This document shows, one piece after another, positions 47,036 through 59,248 of a stretch of 64,000 nt of DNA (within the stretch, counting starts at the first letter, position 1; each line of letters begins with the position of its first letter). The notes beneath the pieces were generated by a model. That model had not been told where the DNA came from, did no database searches, and saw only the letters and a list, made by a program, of their open reading frames with translations. The position numbers and the translations under genes are program-made. This stretch comes from Apostichopus japonicus (lineage: Eukaryota > Echinodermata > Holothuroidea > Aspidochirotida > Stichopodidae), in contig NC_092582.1 of NCBI RefSeq assembly GCF_037975245.1, forward strand, positions 26,538,077 through 26,602,076. The letters are read 5' to 3'.

Positions 47036-47485
47036 TTCTGATATCTCCTAATCCTGATCTCATCTAATCCTGATATCTCCTAATCCTGTTATATACTAAT
47101 CCTGAAAGGCTATCTCCTAATCATGATATCCCCTAAACCCGGGCCATATCTCCTAATCCTGATATCTCCTAAACCCGATATCTCCTTAACCCGATATCTC
47201 CTAATCCTGATATCTCCTAATCCTGATATCTCCTAATCATAATATCCCCTAAACCTGATATATGCTAATCATGAGTTCTCCTCATCCTGATATATCCTAA
47301 TCCTGATATCTCCTAATCACGATATCTCCTAAACCCGATATCTCCTAAACCCGATATCTCCTAAACCCGATATCTCATAATCCTGATATCTCCTAATCCT
47401 GATAGGCTATCTCCTAACCCCCATATCTCCTAAACCCGATATATCCTAAACCCGATATCTCCTAATCCTGATAGCTCCTAATGGC
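47036..47485. repeat. Minisatellite, 16 bp unit, about 27 copies
   Basis: Variants of GATATCTCCTAATCCT and GATATCTCCTAAACCC, with insertions such as AGGC. Two sequence variants are interspersed. Confidence 0.92.
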
Positions 47486-47659
47486 GCAATACTTATATGT
47501 CGCTATATTTGAGACACAAAATTGCAAACTAGTATTTCGTATTAGTAAGGACGGCCGTTCTGTATCCGATACTTGAGGATCAAACTGGCGATCGAATAAT
47601 TACAGACATGCACGATATCCTGTATCACACATTATTCATCGTTATAACCATTAGGGTAT

Positions 47660-48495
47660 ACATAGTCGTTGCTCAAAGTATACACAGTTATAGCATGTGA
47701 CATACATAGAATAGAGTATATACATAGTTATAGCATATGACATACATGGTTATAGAATAGAGTATATACATAGGTATAGCATATGACATACATGGTTATA
47801 GAATAGAGTATATAATTATATCATATGACATACATGGTTATAGAATAGAGTATATACATAGGTATAGCATATGACATACATGGTTATAGAATAGAGTATA
47901 TAATTATATCATATGACATACATGGTTATAGAATAGAGTATATACCTAGTTATAGCATATGACATACATGGTTATAGAATAGAGTATATATAATTATATC
48001 ATATGACATACATGGTTATAGAATAGAGTATATACTTAGTTATAGCATATGACATACATGGTTATAGAATAGAGTATATATAATTATATCATATGACATA
48101 CATGGTTATAGAATAGAGTATATACATAGGTATAGCATATGACATACATGGTTATAGAATAGAGTATATATAATTATATCATATGACATACATGGTTATA
48201 GAATAGAGTATATACATAATTATATCATATGACATACATGGTTATAGAATAGAGTATATACATAGTTATAGCATATGACATACATGGTTATAGAATATAG
48301 TATATATAGTTATATCATATGACATACATGGTTATAGAATAGAGTATATACGTAGTCATAGTCTAGGGTATAATCAGTTATAGCATAGAGCATATACATA
48401 GTTATAGCCTAGGGTATATACAGTTATAGCATAGAGTTTATACGTAGTTATAGTCTAGGGTATACTCAGTAATAGCATAGAGTTTATACATAGTA
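47660..48495. repeat. AT-rich array, about 46 bp unit, roughly 15-18 copies
   Basis: Units contain CATATGACATACATGGTTAT and AGAATAGAGTATATA. Two subtypes, with GGTATAG or AATTATAT before the CATATG, tend to alternate, suggesting a higher-order dimer. Both edges are diverged. Confidence 0.92.
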
Positions 48496-49670
48496 TTAAC
48501 CTAAGGTAGGGCCATACCGTATCATGAGTGCTGTTCTATTGTAATCGTCTGTTACTAGATCGAAAGATCAATATCATCCTTCCTCAGTCTTGTTATTAAA
48601 GTTAATCAAGGTTTCTGTGAGTGACGTCTGTTATGGCGTCACGAGAAACGTGACTATGAGAAGTTAATTATATTAACTTGTCGTAAACCTTGTAATTTTA
48701 GTTAACACGCAAGACCAGATACAATTCAGCAAAATATTATCATTAACCTTAACCGTGTTCTCTCTCTTCTGCATGCTTGTAAATATTCTTTCTACACGAA
48801 ATTTCAAGTGTTTTTGTTGTCAGAACCATCGCGGAATGCTTACTTCGATTCGACCTTTTCTGTCAATTTTAGGAATAAATTCTAAAGATGTTTTTGTCTT
48901 ACATTGGAGTGATTAATTTATAGGAGAGAGATTTTAGTCTATATGACTTGTGTGTTGTGAAACTGTGTTAATGTATGAAATCCTAAGACTAGGTTAATGT
49001 AATAGCTTCATGGTCAATGTCAACAAATAAACGTATTGGCTAGTTTTAATCCTGGTGCAGCAAGGCCGTTTAAATCAAAGGCACAGCTGGCGCCTTGCAA
49101 TACATATCTTTAAGTTATTACGAGATGGCATTGTCGGTGTTAAGTTGCTCAACAAACAAATCGAGTTTTTATGTGATTAGCTTTCAATGGCCCTGGGGAA
49201 ATCTGCCATTGCAGTTTTATAATCAACCATAATCAAATCACATATAAACACTACGCAAAGGGCAAACACAGCTTCAACGAACGAACTCATTTGCGTGTCA
49301 CCGTTTTGAAGTTTAAAAACTTAAATGGCGACTCATGGCACAAAAGTAGTTTAAAAATGTTCTTAAAAACACTGCTAAACGCTAGGCAACATTCTTTACC
49401 ACTTTCCTTTTCTGAGAAAGGGCCCTTTAAATATCTTCGGCCCTGATGTTTTTATGCAAAGTAGGCTAGGTTATGTAAATCCACTATGAAAGTGTGGTAG
49501 GCTCAAGGCTCAGGAGTTGAGTACTGACGTTTGCTTTGAACAGTAAGATACTTGTGAAGAATTTAGACACCTGTCATATGCATTAATGTAATGGAATAAC
49601 AATAGAATTTCTGGTTATGTGTCTTTGATTCTAACGAGAGAATGCAACGATGTAAGCACCACGTACCGCT
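48496..49670. other. No gene recognised
   Basis: AT-rich spacer with no supported frame. Confidence 0.5.
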
Positions 49671-50345
49671 ACACCATCCCTATGGTGGAAGACGACCAAC
49701 ACTGTGGTGTAAGAGCACCAGCACTATAAATGTTGTAACTGCACCATCACTATGGTGGAAGACGGCCAATACTGTGGTGTAAGAGCACCAACACTATATA
49801 TGTTGTAACTGCACCATCACTATGATGTAAGACGGCCAATACTGTGGTGTAAGAGCACCAACACTATATATGTTGTAACTACACCATCCCTATGGTGGAA
49901 GACGGCCAATACTGTGGTGTCAAAGCACCAACACTATATATGTTGTAACTGCACCATCACTATGATGTAAGACGGCCAACACTGTGGTGTAAGAGCACCG
50001 ACACTATATATGTTGTAACTACACCATCCCTATGGTTTAAGACGGCCAACACTGTGGTGTAAGAGCACCAACACTATATATGTTGTAACTACACCATCCC
50101 TATGGTGGAAGACGGCCAACACTGTGGTTTAAGAGCACCAACACAATATATGTTGTAACTACACCATCACTATGGTGTAAGAAGGCCAACACTGTGGTGT
50201 AAGAGCACCAACACTATATATGTTGTAACTACACCATTACTATGGTGTAAGACGGCCAACACTGTGATGTAAGAGCACCAACACTATATATGTTGTAACT
50301 GCACCATCACTATGGTGTAAGAGGGCCAACACTGTTGTGTAAGAG
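49671..50345. repeat. Array, 70 bp unit, about 9.6 copies, two hairpins per unit
   Basis: Copies start at 49671, 49741, 49811 and every 70 bp to 50301. Each unit contains ACCAT-CACT-ATGGT and TGGTG-TAAGAG-CACCA, two small perfect dyads. Many of the differences between copies (GGTGGAAG, GATGTAAG, GGTTTAAG) fall next to or within these arms. Confidence 0.95.
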
Positions 50346-52462
50346 CTCGATAAAATTATTTATCGCAACCGAACTTTTAAACTATGGAAATTTATATCTG
50401 GCAACATTAGTCAGTGACATCATAATGTCGATCAAGTTGGAAATGTGTTTGTTTTGGTCTATAATGTGAAGGGTTGTCCACAGGGAGAATAACAAGCATA
50501 CTTAAATCGCACTTTATGTTACGAAACCTTGAATTAAGAGTACGTTGACCGCTCAGCAAACACTTCAAAGTTGCCACATTTTGTAGACGCATAAACAAAA
50601 AGATGATATAAGAAAGGTAAAGGTTTTCACGAACATCTGCCAGGTTGGCGTCACCGCCCATTTAAACCCGGAAATAATGACTAACCTTCAATAAAATCAT
50701 TTTTATAGAGTTAGGAACAAGATTTCCGAAAACGGGATTTTCAAATATAGTGTGGATATTACGTCTTCCCTGTAAGCAACGAGCTCTATGCTGTAAGCGA
50801 AGCAGCCTGACGACGGAATATGCAACTAATTGTTGCATTAAATACGATTGCTGGAGTGTTTTTTTTGGGGGGGGGGGGCGTGGGGCGTTGGGGGTGGGGG
50901 TGGTGGAGGCGGAGGGTTGAAGTAGGTTTATATCTTTTAGATACTTAACAAACACTGTTATGTGTCAATGCTGTTCGTATGAAGGTCAAATAACATGTGT
51001 TGAGTTTATAGAAATTTATAAAGATAATGAATTAACATTGACGTTAAGGCCTGCATTGAAGATCCGACGGCTTCAATAATTTCGCTTAGAAGCAGTTTTC
51101 CAGAGACGTTTATGTATTTACTTATTATATTAGGTAAAACATCGTAAAACTCGGACAAGCTGCAGGAGCATTGCAAGGACTGACACCAAGGTCTACGGAC
51201 ACCTATGAACAAAATTATCCTAACTACTCTAATAGGCATTATAAATCATGAAAATAGCTGCAACTCCCATTAAATTCCATTAAGGATGGACCATTTTACA
51301 AGTCTTTTCTTAATTCTAGTTTTATTCATGAATAAACATTACCTATAATTATGCACATTGTTGATGTAAAGGAAGTGACCCCAAATTTTCTATTTTGTTA
51401 TTCCTTTATTTTTAACAATCTTCGTTTCAAGGAAACTGAACACAGGTTTGTGGCCTAAGGCATTTTGGACATATTTTATTGTCTTCTTTGAAAAGAGGAA
51501 CATCACATTATTCATGTGATATATGTGGGCCTGTACAATTAGGGGTTAACTTATTAGGGCCTAAAATAAAATAAAAAATTGATGAGTGTAACACTTTACG
51601 TCATAGTTTGCACATATTTAATGAGTTTACCAGATTATTCGAAAACTTCAAATGTGTATATCTGGTAAAGCCTGGCTAAAGTCATTCCTGCATGTCGTAT
51701 GTATTGCCCCTAATGGAAGTTTACTAAAAGCAGATAAAACTGGTCAAAACTGATCTCCTAGTGCTTCTGAGGGTCGCCGGGAAGGTGAAAATAAAAAAAT
51801 GTTCCCTATTGGACAGCTTATTCTATTTCTTTAGCTTCTTGTTTGCCAGCGTATAGTAAAGCTATGTTTAGATGGCTAACGATAATAAAAGGTGCTGCTT
51901 CCCTTTCTGATAATTACACATCGAATGAGGGGCCGTTTTGCTCATTCGTTTGGGCTGACGATGATCAGTATCATATGTAAACAAAATTAATTCCAGAACA
52001 TAGGAAATCATATTGCATAATAGAAAACAATGCGAAATTGAGCAATGAGAATCCTAAGAATTTGGCAAAAACGCCAATAAAGTCAATTAGTTGGAAACTC
52101 TGCCCTAGTGACATAATTATGATAAGACACCATTATAATATCTAGAGGAGGGTAAAACATCTCGGTCACAACAAACAAAGGCCTATAAGCAAAGGACAGA
52201 AATGAATGTGTACTCATTCCCTAGTTCGTTTAAACTTGGTTTTTATTTGATACCGACAAACATTGCACTAATGAGTCCGAGTAAGGGCCAGAAGTATTAT
52301 TAGGGGTCCTAAGAAATTAAACAGAAACTTAAAATAAATCTAAAACCAAACAGATCGTTTGGGAATATGTTAATTGTTATCATATATATGTTCCAATGGA
52401 CGCACAATGTATATACCAAAGAGGTAACAGGGACCGAATGTTCCTGGCACAACAAACATATA
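50346..52462. other. No gene recognised
   Basis: G-rich tract at 50868-50918. Three minus frames of 77-97 codons at 50407-51239 have no domain I recognise. A roughly 50-bp block near 51060-51110 resembles 31485-31535. Confidence 0.4.
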
Positions 52463-52511
52463 GGCTTTAACAATTGGCTTTAACAATTGGCTTTAACAAA
52501 AGGCTTTAACA
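52463..52511. repeat. Short tandem repeat GGCTTTAACAATT
   Basis: Four copies of a 13-16 bp unit. Confidence 0.85.
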
Positions 52512-54337
52512 CGACAAAACAATATACAGCTGTAGGGCACTTAAAGTGTCCTTACACGGCAGGTTCCCTCCTCAACAGTAAGCCATTTATATGTATATGT
52601 AGTTACTACCGTGATGTCTATAGCACTGAGATATTGGTCCCTCGTGCGCGATTGCTCCTGCAGTTTTAGATACCAATAATGCAGATCACTTTCTGTGAAA
52701 CTAAAAACAACATTTCGGGGCATTGCAAAATATTTATGAATAAACTTGGACGACTAATTGAAATATATCTATATAACTTTCTCAGGGTCAGATACATGCT
52801 GTGATTCTAACATGAAAACCATTTTATCTCCGCGGTACCAAGACAAAGTAATAGCTGGGAATAGAATTTTCTTTGTTCGAATCACACATAGCTAATTATT
52901 ACTCCTAATTTAACCTCTATTCATTTCATCAGGTTGTTGTTATGACAACCCTGACATGTTGTAGCTGTCGGCGTAAGGAGTAGGCTACCTGTAAACATTT
53001 CCACTTACTTGCTTAATTTTGAGTTTCAAGTTTGAAATTTAATTTAGGATTTTCCAGCTGACAAATTTTCAAGTGTTCATAATGGTTGCTCGGTTTGTAT
53101 GCTAAACAGTATGTTCGAGTCATCGGGGTTATGACGTCATGTGGTCTCTCCCCATAGTATTTATCAGACATTATGCACATAGTTCTTGGATGAAAATAAC
53201 GATAACGCAATTTGTTATTTTATTCCGTTCGTATCTCTGCCCTTTCTTTGGTTCTATAATCATTCTCTTTCCTAACACTTCCTAATTCAACAGGTGTCAT
53301 ATCATGATTATTCCAAAACACCAAACGTGTAGGATGACAGGTTTTGGGTGCACATAACATGTCGCCAGTTTATAAGGAGATGAGATAAACTTTGTCAGTT
53401 GTTTCAAAGATCCCATTATACGGTGGTAACAGTTGCTATGGCGACGTATATCGTCAGTCATCAGCAAAGTGTCGAACATAGCAGTCTTCTACACTTAGTG
53501 CCAGAAGGAGAAAGCTAGTGCTCTCGAAATACGTATTGGGAAATTGAAAAAAAAAGGGAGTAGATAAAGCCGCAAACCGCCTTGAAAAGAGACATTATTT
53601 CCGTCGGCAGCTGAAATTTTGTTGAACGGGACGGGACCTGCCTATCGCTGAATATCATAACTAAGGACAGAGTGCGATAATTGCTTTCATACACTTTTCT
53701 TCTTTCGAATATAGCTTCAACGTGGGCTGTAAAAAGAGTATTAAAATATAGTCTTTGAAATGCTAACTTGTTTGCATGCCTCTATTGGATACAAACATAT
53801 TTACAAGTAAAAAAAAAAAAAAAAAAAAGTACGGTATATAGTTTGGTAAAATAGTATACAAGAAAAGAGAAGTTAGTTATCGAACGTTTGTTTTCGAAAA
53901 CTAATGTCTTAAAGTCTGACTCTTACTAACAGAAATGTCACGCCAAATCCTTAATACGTGACAAACTAGTTTTCTTGTGATTATTGACAAAACAATGTTC
54001 AAGAAAAAACAAGGTAGGAAAGATGGCTAAGACATATAAAAGACTGAATAACCAATTAACCTATTTACTAAAACAAAACGGTTGATGGATGGTGTCTGCA
54101 TGTCAGAGTTAATCGGCCATAAATCTTAATGTGTAGCGTTCTTACAATTAACAAGTTTTCAAGGTAGTGTTTAGAGGCCATCAGTTTTGACTAAAACAGT
54201 AAAATATATTGTAAACATCGTCATGATATATTGTCTTACCGCTACCGAGATACTGGCAGTGGAAATCGGCTTTGTTTTACCATAAGGATATATTTAAATG
54301 ATATAATTCAATCATTCTATAGTTGCAGAAGGGCAGC
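52512..54337. other. No gene recognised
   Basis: AT-rich, with a poly(A) run of about 19 at 53810-53828. Confidence 0.5.
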
Positions 54338-54718
54338 GTGAACTAAATAGAACATGTGAACAATGAATGTGGGCACGTGAACTAAATAAAACATGTGAAC
54401 CAATGAATGTGGGCACGTGAACTTAGTAGAACATGTGAACAATGAATGTGGGCACGTGAACTAAATAGAACATGTGAACAATGAATGTGGGCACGTGAAC
54501 TAAATAGAACATGTGAACAATGAATGTGGGCACGTGAACTAAATAGAACATGTGAACAATGAATGTGGGCACGTGAACTAAATAGAACATGTGTACAATA
54601 AATGTGGGCACGTGAACTAAATAGAACATGTGTACAATAAATGTGGGCATGTGAACAATAAATGTTGGCATGTGAACAATGAATGTGGGCATGTGAACAA
54701 TGCGTGTGGGCATGTGAC
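54338..54718. repeat. Tandem repeat, 39 bp unit, about 9 copies
   Basis: Units read GTGAACTAAATAGAACATGT then GAACAATGAATGTGGGCAC. Because 39 is divisible by three, two minus frames of 96 and 147 codons stay open as 13-residue repeats. This is a product of the period. Confidence 0.95.
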
Positions 54719-54994
54719 TTAAAGAACAATGAACATTGTGTATTATGCATTCCGATTCTGAAGAACGATATTAAAGGAACATTTTGAACACTGATAATAA
54801 AAAAAAAACTTTTGAAAATGATCATCTATTATATCACATCTATGAACAAAGTATGAACTTCAATTTTTGTTATCAAGAAAAGGATTTATAGAAGTCAATA
54901 CAAATCGACAGGATGTGTAGAATATGTTCCTCTTTCCAACTCTTACAAATAAATAAATGAATACCCTGGGGCCATCAAACACCACTTCTCGGCC
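54719..54994. other. No gene recognised
   Basis: AT-rich spacer, ending in the 8-bp duplication of the next element. Confidence 0.5.
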
Positions 54995-55286
54995 CAGGTG
55001 CGTAGCGAGGAATTTGCAAAGGGAGGGCGAACCTGTAGGCAAATTATCAGAGCCGTAGATTCGGCATTGGAAACCATCTAATCCATGAGTTGGCGCGAAG
55101 CGTACAAGAAAATTGTGGCCGAAAATGCCTCCCAGATCGCTGGAAATGGCACTTCCCAGGCCTTGCAAGTTTCATCTCAGCATTTTCTATTTGAAATTAC
55201 TAGCGATATCATAAAAACGTTTAAAAAAATGCTCAAAGGGGGAGGGGGGCGCCCCAATCGCCCCCCCCCCCTTGGCTACGCGTCTG
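54995..55286. mobile_element. hAT-like MITE, exact 8-bp duplication
   Basis: The left end CAGGTGCGTAGCGAGG and the right end (reverse complement) CAGACGCGTAGCCAAGG match well. TCTCGGCC lies immediately outside both (54987-54994 and 55287-55294). A poly(C) run sits just inside the right end. The interior (55088-55160) is a diverged copy of the core repeat also seen at 6.9 and 14.2 kb. At 292 bp with no coding capacity it may represent the basic form of that family. Confidence 0.88.
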
Positions 55287-55294
55287 TCTCGGCC

Positions 55295-56398
55295 TCTATA
55301 GAGGCTGATTATAACCAGAATTACAAATATTTCAGATGGCATTTCTTTCTTCAACAAACTTCACTCTGTTCCGCTAAACACCATTTTACTGTCTGCTCAC
55401 ATTTAGTTTGAAGTTTTAGTTTCAATACCCCCCCACCCCCCCACCCCTCCCATCCTCCATTTAATTTATTAAAGACAAGAATGATAAAGTCAATGTTTAA
55501 ACCCACAGTGATTTATTTCTTTGTTAGGTTTAAGACAAAGAGTTTATCAAACATGATTGGGACTACGAGATCTTTCAATGATGTCAGAATTAGAAATTTT
55601 AATTAAAATTTTATAATTTTCTTTTAATTTCTCAAGGTGCCAGTAAAAAGATAATTAATTTTAGCCACATTGGCGACACAGCTCGCACTGTTGGATATAA
55701 GTTTGAATGAGCAAATGGCTGTAACACCGAGAACTATACACGATATACACGTTATGATCGCAGAACTATATACAGTGATACGCACGTAATGATCGCAGAA
55801 CTCTATACAGTGATACCATGATAGGATGTATGTAGGATAGGATATATATATAGACTCACATATTGCATAAGATAACTCAGCAGACATGCTTACCCGCTTT
55901 GAGTGGTTCATTTGATGAAATACTTATACATTTCAGTCTGATTTTCACAGTATTTCAAACACCTTTTTCCAAACACAAATAAGTCATATGAAAATCATGA
56001 AAACAAGATTCTAGTATTTTCTTTTTATATTTAACTTTTATTAAAAAAAAATACCGCTGAAGGCTATTATATGTAGATCTGTGGGTATAGATGAAGTGTG
56101 AAACCATGTGCAGAATGATAATTATCAGGGGAATATCCGTTATTTGTAGAAAGCTTAGATAAGCGTCGAAAGAGCACTCTGGACAAAACTACGGAGATAA
56201 AGATTGTAGAATACATCTATAGATATAAGATTACCTTAAAGGTCATCTCAGTAGGAACGACTGACCTCCTTAATAACAACCTCACGCATTAAGCAAGATT
56301 TGGACTCAACTGTAAGAGTAAGGCTAAGGAATATGGAACGCCGAAAGGACAAAACTGATGATGAGAATATAAATTTATATGGTTACAAAGTCATTTTG
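55295..56398. other. No gene recognised
   Basis: C-rich run at 55428-55450 and a duplicated GATCGCAGAACTNTATACAG near 55757 and 55793. Nothing else is recognised. Confidence 0.5.
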
Positions 56399-56514
56399 TA
56401 CGATAACATATTGATTATATACGATAATATACTGATTGTATACGATAATATACTGATTATATACGATAATATACTGATTAAATACGATAATATACAGAAA
56501 CTACACGATGATAA
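56399..56514. repeat. Minisatellite, 19 bp unit, about 6 copies
   Basis: Variants of TACGATAATATACTGATTA. Confidence 0.9.
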
Positions 56515-57910
56515 AAATAATCTACATGATTATAATAACAAAGGGAGGGGAAGGGGGCACTTTAAATTAAAAATGATTCCATCTTCCTTCCACACAAGTA
56601 TAAGTCTGAAATATAAACACGCCATCGTTATTATCGGGGGGTGGGGTGGAGTGGGTGGAGTGTGGGGGGGGAGATGGAATCGGAGCGAGCAGTGAAATAA
56701 AGGATTGAAGAAGTATGAAACAAACGTGTAGATTAAAATTCCCCTTTAGAATGCAGGAAATACAAGAAAAAATAACTAACGATAACAGAAGGAAGATCAC
56801 TAGATGATTTATGAATATGCATGAAAGGCTAGGTGATCACTCGATCATTTATGAATATGCATGTAGGCTAGGTGATATTGATCAAGAGAAACAACTCAAC
56901 ACAAAATACAGTGTTAACTGGATTTGTGTCAACCACGTGAGTGCTTCACTTTAAATGTTTTTCAACCCAAATCAACTTCAGATATTAAAGTGTTTCAATA
57001 TTCAAAATCGAGGGAATAAACAATCGTGCTCTCTCGTCGTCTCCTACAAAGGAGGCACGGAAGGGTAACATGGGCACCGGAAGTCAAACTTTGACACGAA
57101 CAGTCCAAAGGGGACACACGAATGGTTCAGATAGGTGGGAGGGTGCTCAAACGGCTCTAGAGGAGACGGATAGTGTAAAATGGACATGAACTGTACAAAA
57201 GAATGCAAGCAACAGGAGGGTGGGGGGGGGGGGACACCGACGAGGCAAAAAGGGTCACTAACAGTTCAGAGGGAACACGAATAGTCAAAGGAGAGGGCAT
57301 CAATGGTTTTACAATTGCAATATACGGTCAAACGCACATAACACAGGACTTGCAACCTTACAGCTTACTGAAGTATGCACGCATGTTCCGGGATTTACAA
57401 GGTCTTGGTCCAATTATAATTGTGTTAAATAAACACTCGTTGCACAGAATATCCCATCTGCAGTAATTATGCACAAATCTTTAAATTGGATGCCAATTGA
57501 AACCAATATATGCGGTCTCCTGCTGCCCGGTGCCTCTATAATAAAAGGCTGCCTGTCCATTATACCTTGAATCTGGACCAAGATTTCGCTAATATAATTA
57601 CACAGATCTGGAATAGGTCTCACTCGGTTTTATTTTTATAAGTAAATTCGCTCTGACGGCCTTATATACCATATATTAAGTTACCAAATAGACTGAAACA
57701 AGTAGCAAATAAAATCTCTACTCTCCCTTGTGAACAAATTCTTGAGACATTTGGTTGGTAAATTGTTCCTTTATGTGAGAAAATTAAAGATTATCACTAC
57801 CGGCCCAAAATCATGTGAGTATCATATACTGCCCCACCCCCCCCCCACATTTAGAAACATTTGCCACCTCATAGAAGCATATTGCCAGCCTAGTATTATT
57901 GGCATTTCAT
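56515..57910. other. No gene recognised
   Basis: G-rich runs at 56634-56672 and 57220-57232 and a C-rich run at 57831-57847. ATGAATATGCATG is duplicated near 56812 and 56852. A weak LINE-like reading near 57480 was not accepted. Confidence 0.45.
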
Positions 57911-58302
57911 TCCCACCCTGGTTCTATGACAATTTATGTGCCACACTGGCTCTATTAATTGCCACTCTGGTTCTATGACAATGTATGTGCCACACTGGTT
58001 CTATTAATTGCCACCCTGGTTCTATTAATTGCCACCCTGGTTCTATAACAATGTATGTGCCACCCTGGTTCTATTAATTGCCACCCTGGTTCTTATAACA
58101 ATGTATATGCCACCCTGGTTCTATTAATTGCCACCCTGGTTCTATACAATTTATGAGCCACCCTTGTTCTATTGTTTGCCACCCTGGTTCTATTTAGTGC
58201 CACCCTGGTTCTATTTAGTGCCACCCTGGTTCTATAATAATTTATGTGCCACCCTGGTTATTTTTAATGCCACCCTGGTTCTATAACAATTTAGTGCCAC
58301 CA
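57911..58302. repeat. Minisatellite GCCACCCTGGTTCTAT, variable spacers
   Basis: Around 15 copies of a 16-bp core separated by TAATT, TAGT or ACAATTTATGT-type spacers, giving units of about 20, 21 and 28 or more bp. Confidence 0.9.
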
Positions 58303-59248
58303 TGAAGTTCGGAACACTTACGGGGGTATTGATTATGTTATATTTGGTATGGTGGCAACACAGGCCACCTTTAACTACGATTTAGTACAGGCAGTTACAG
58401 CAGCCATACATCTATATGGCCAGATTACACGTAACTGAATGTGCACTAAGTGTGTTAATGTCATTCTCATAGTACGAAATATTTTCATCTTCGCAAGTGA
58501 TTTTTACACACCAAAAAATTTACGTTTCGTAATAACTGTCTTGACTGATTACTTATGCCTGTATGATTAAAACACATACAACTCATTAATAATCAAACGA
58601 TTGGATAGATCGATCAATAAATATGAACCAACCAACCAACAGACAAAGCCAGCCACTTCTGAAATGGCGAGTTCTTTTGACCTTCGATATCCTTTGAAAT
58701 TACCTTCTCATGAATGATTTCATCTCTACTGGGAGATTCACATTGACTTCAGTGCGGGACGAGTGTGTTCCTGGAACAAGAAGAAGTTCAATTGAATCAT
58801 TCGTGATTCATATCAATCAATGGTAAATCGATTGTTTATTTTGCATCGAAGTCAAAGGTCTGGAGAATTTCAGCAAATAAAAAATGTTTATTAAACAAGC
58901 AATCTCAATCTAAGTGACGGATTGGGTTACCTTGTCAAGACTGCACGACTGGTTATCAAAATGCTTAGTCTACTCGAGGAATCATTAATTTTTTAATTTG
59001 TAAAAAGAGGAAAAAATTGTAAGCATTCTGATATTTCTGAAGAACATTTAACTATATGGTCATATTCGTTCATGTACTAGTCGCCTCGTGATAGATGAAG
59101 ATGTCACAGATTGAATTAAAAATTAAACGGGAGGACATACCACAATTGTACAATTATAAATGAAATTAATTAAATTTAAATCAAACTTCAATGTTAGTAC
59201 ATGTTCTGTACATATACTGAATTTCACTTATCACAAAGAACAACATAT
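58303..59248. other. No gene recognised
   Basis: AT-rich spacer with no supported frame. Confidence 0.5.

Noticed and set aside
54382..54825. Minus-strand 147-codon frame of 13-residue repeats
   Set aside because: Product of the 39-bp tandem unit; a second frame is open over the same interval.
57400..57640. Possible LINE reverse-transcriptase tail (LNWMPIE-like reading near 57480)
   Set aside because: Only a few residues resemble the CR1-type motif, stops interrupt it, and no other LINE domain or tail is nearby.
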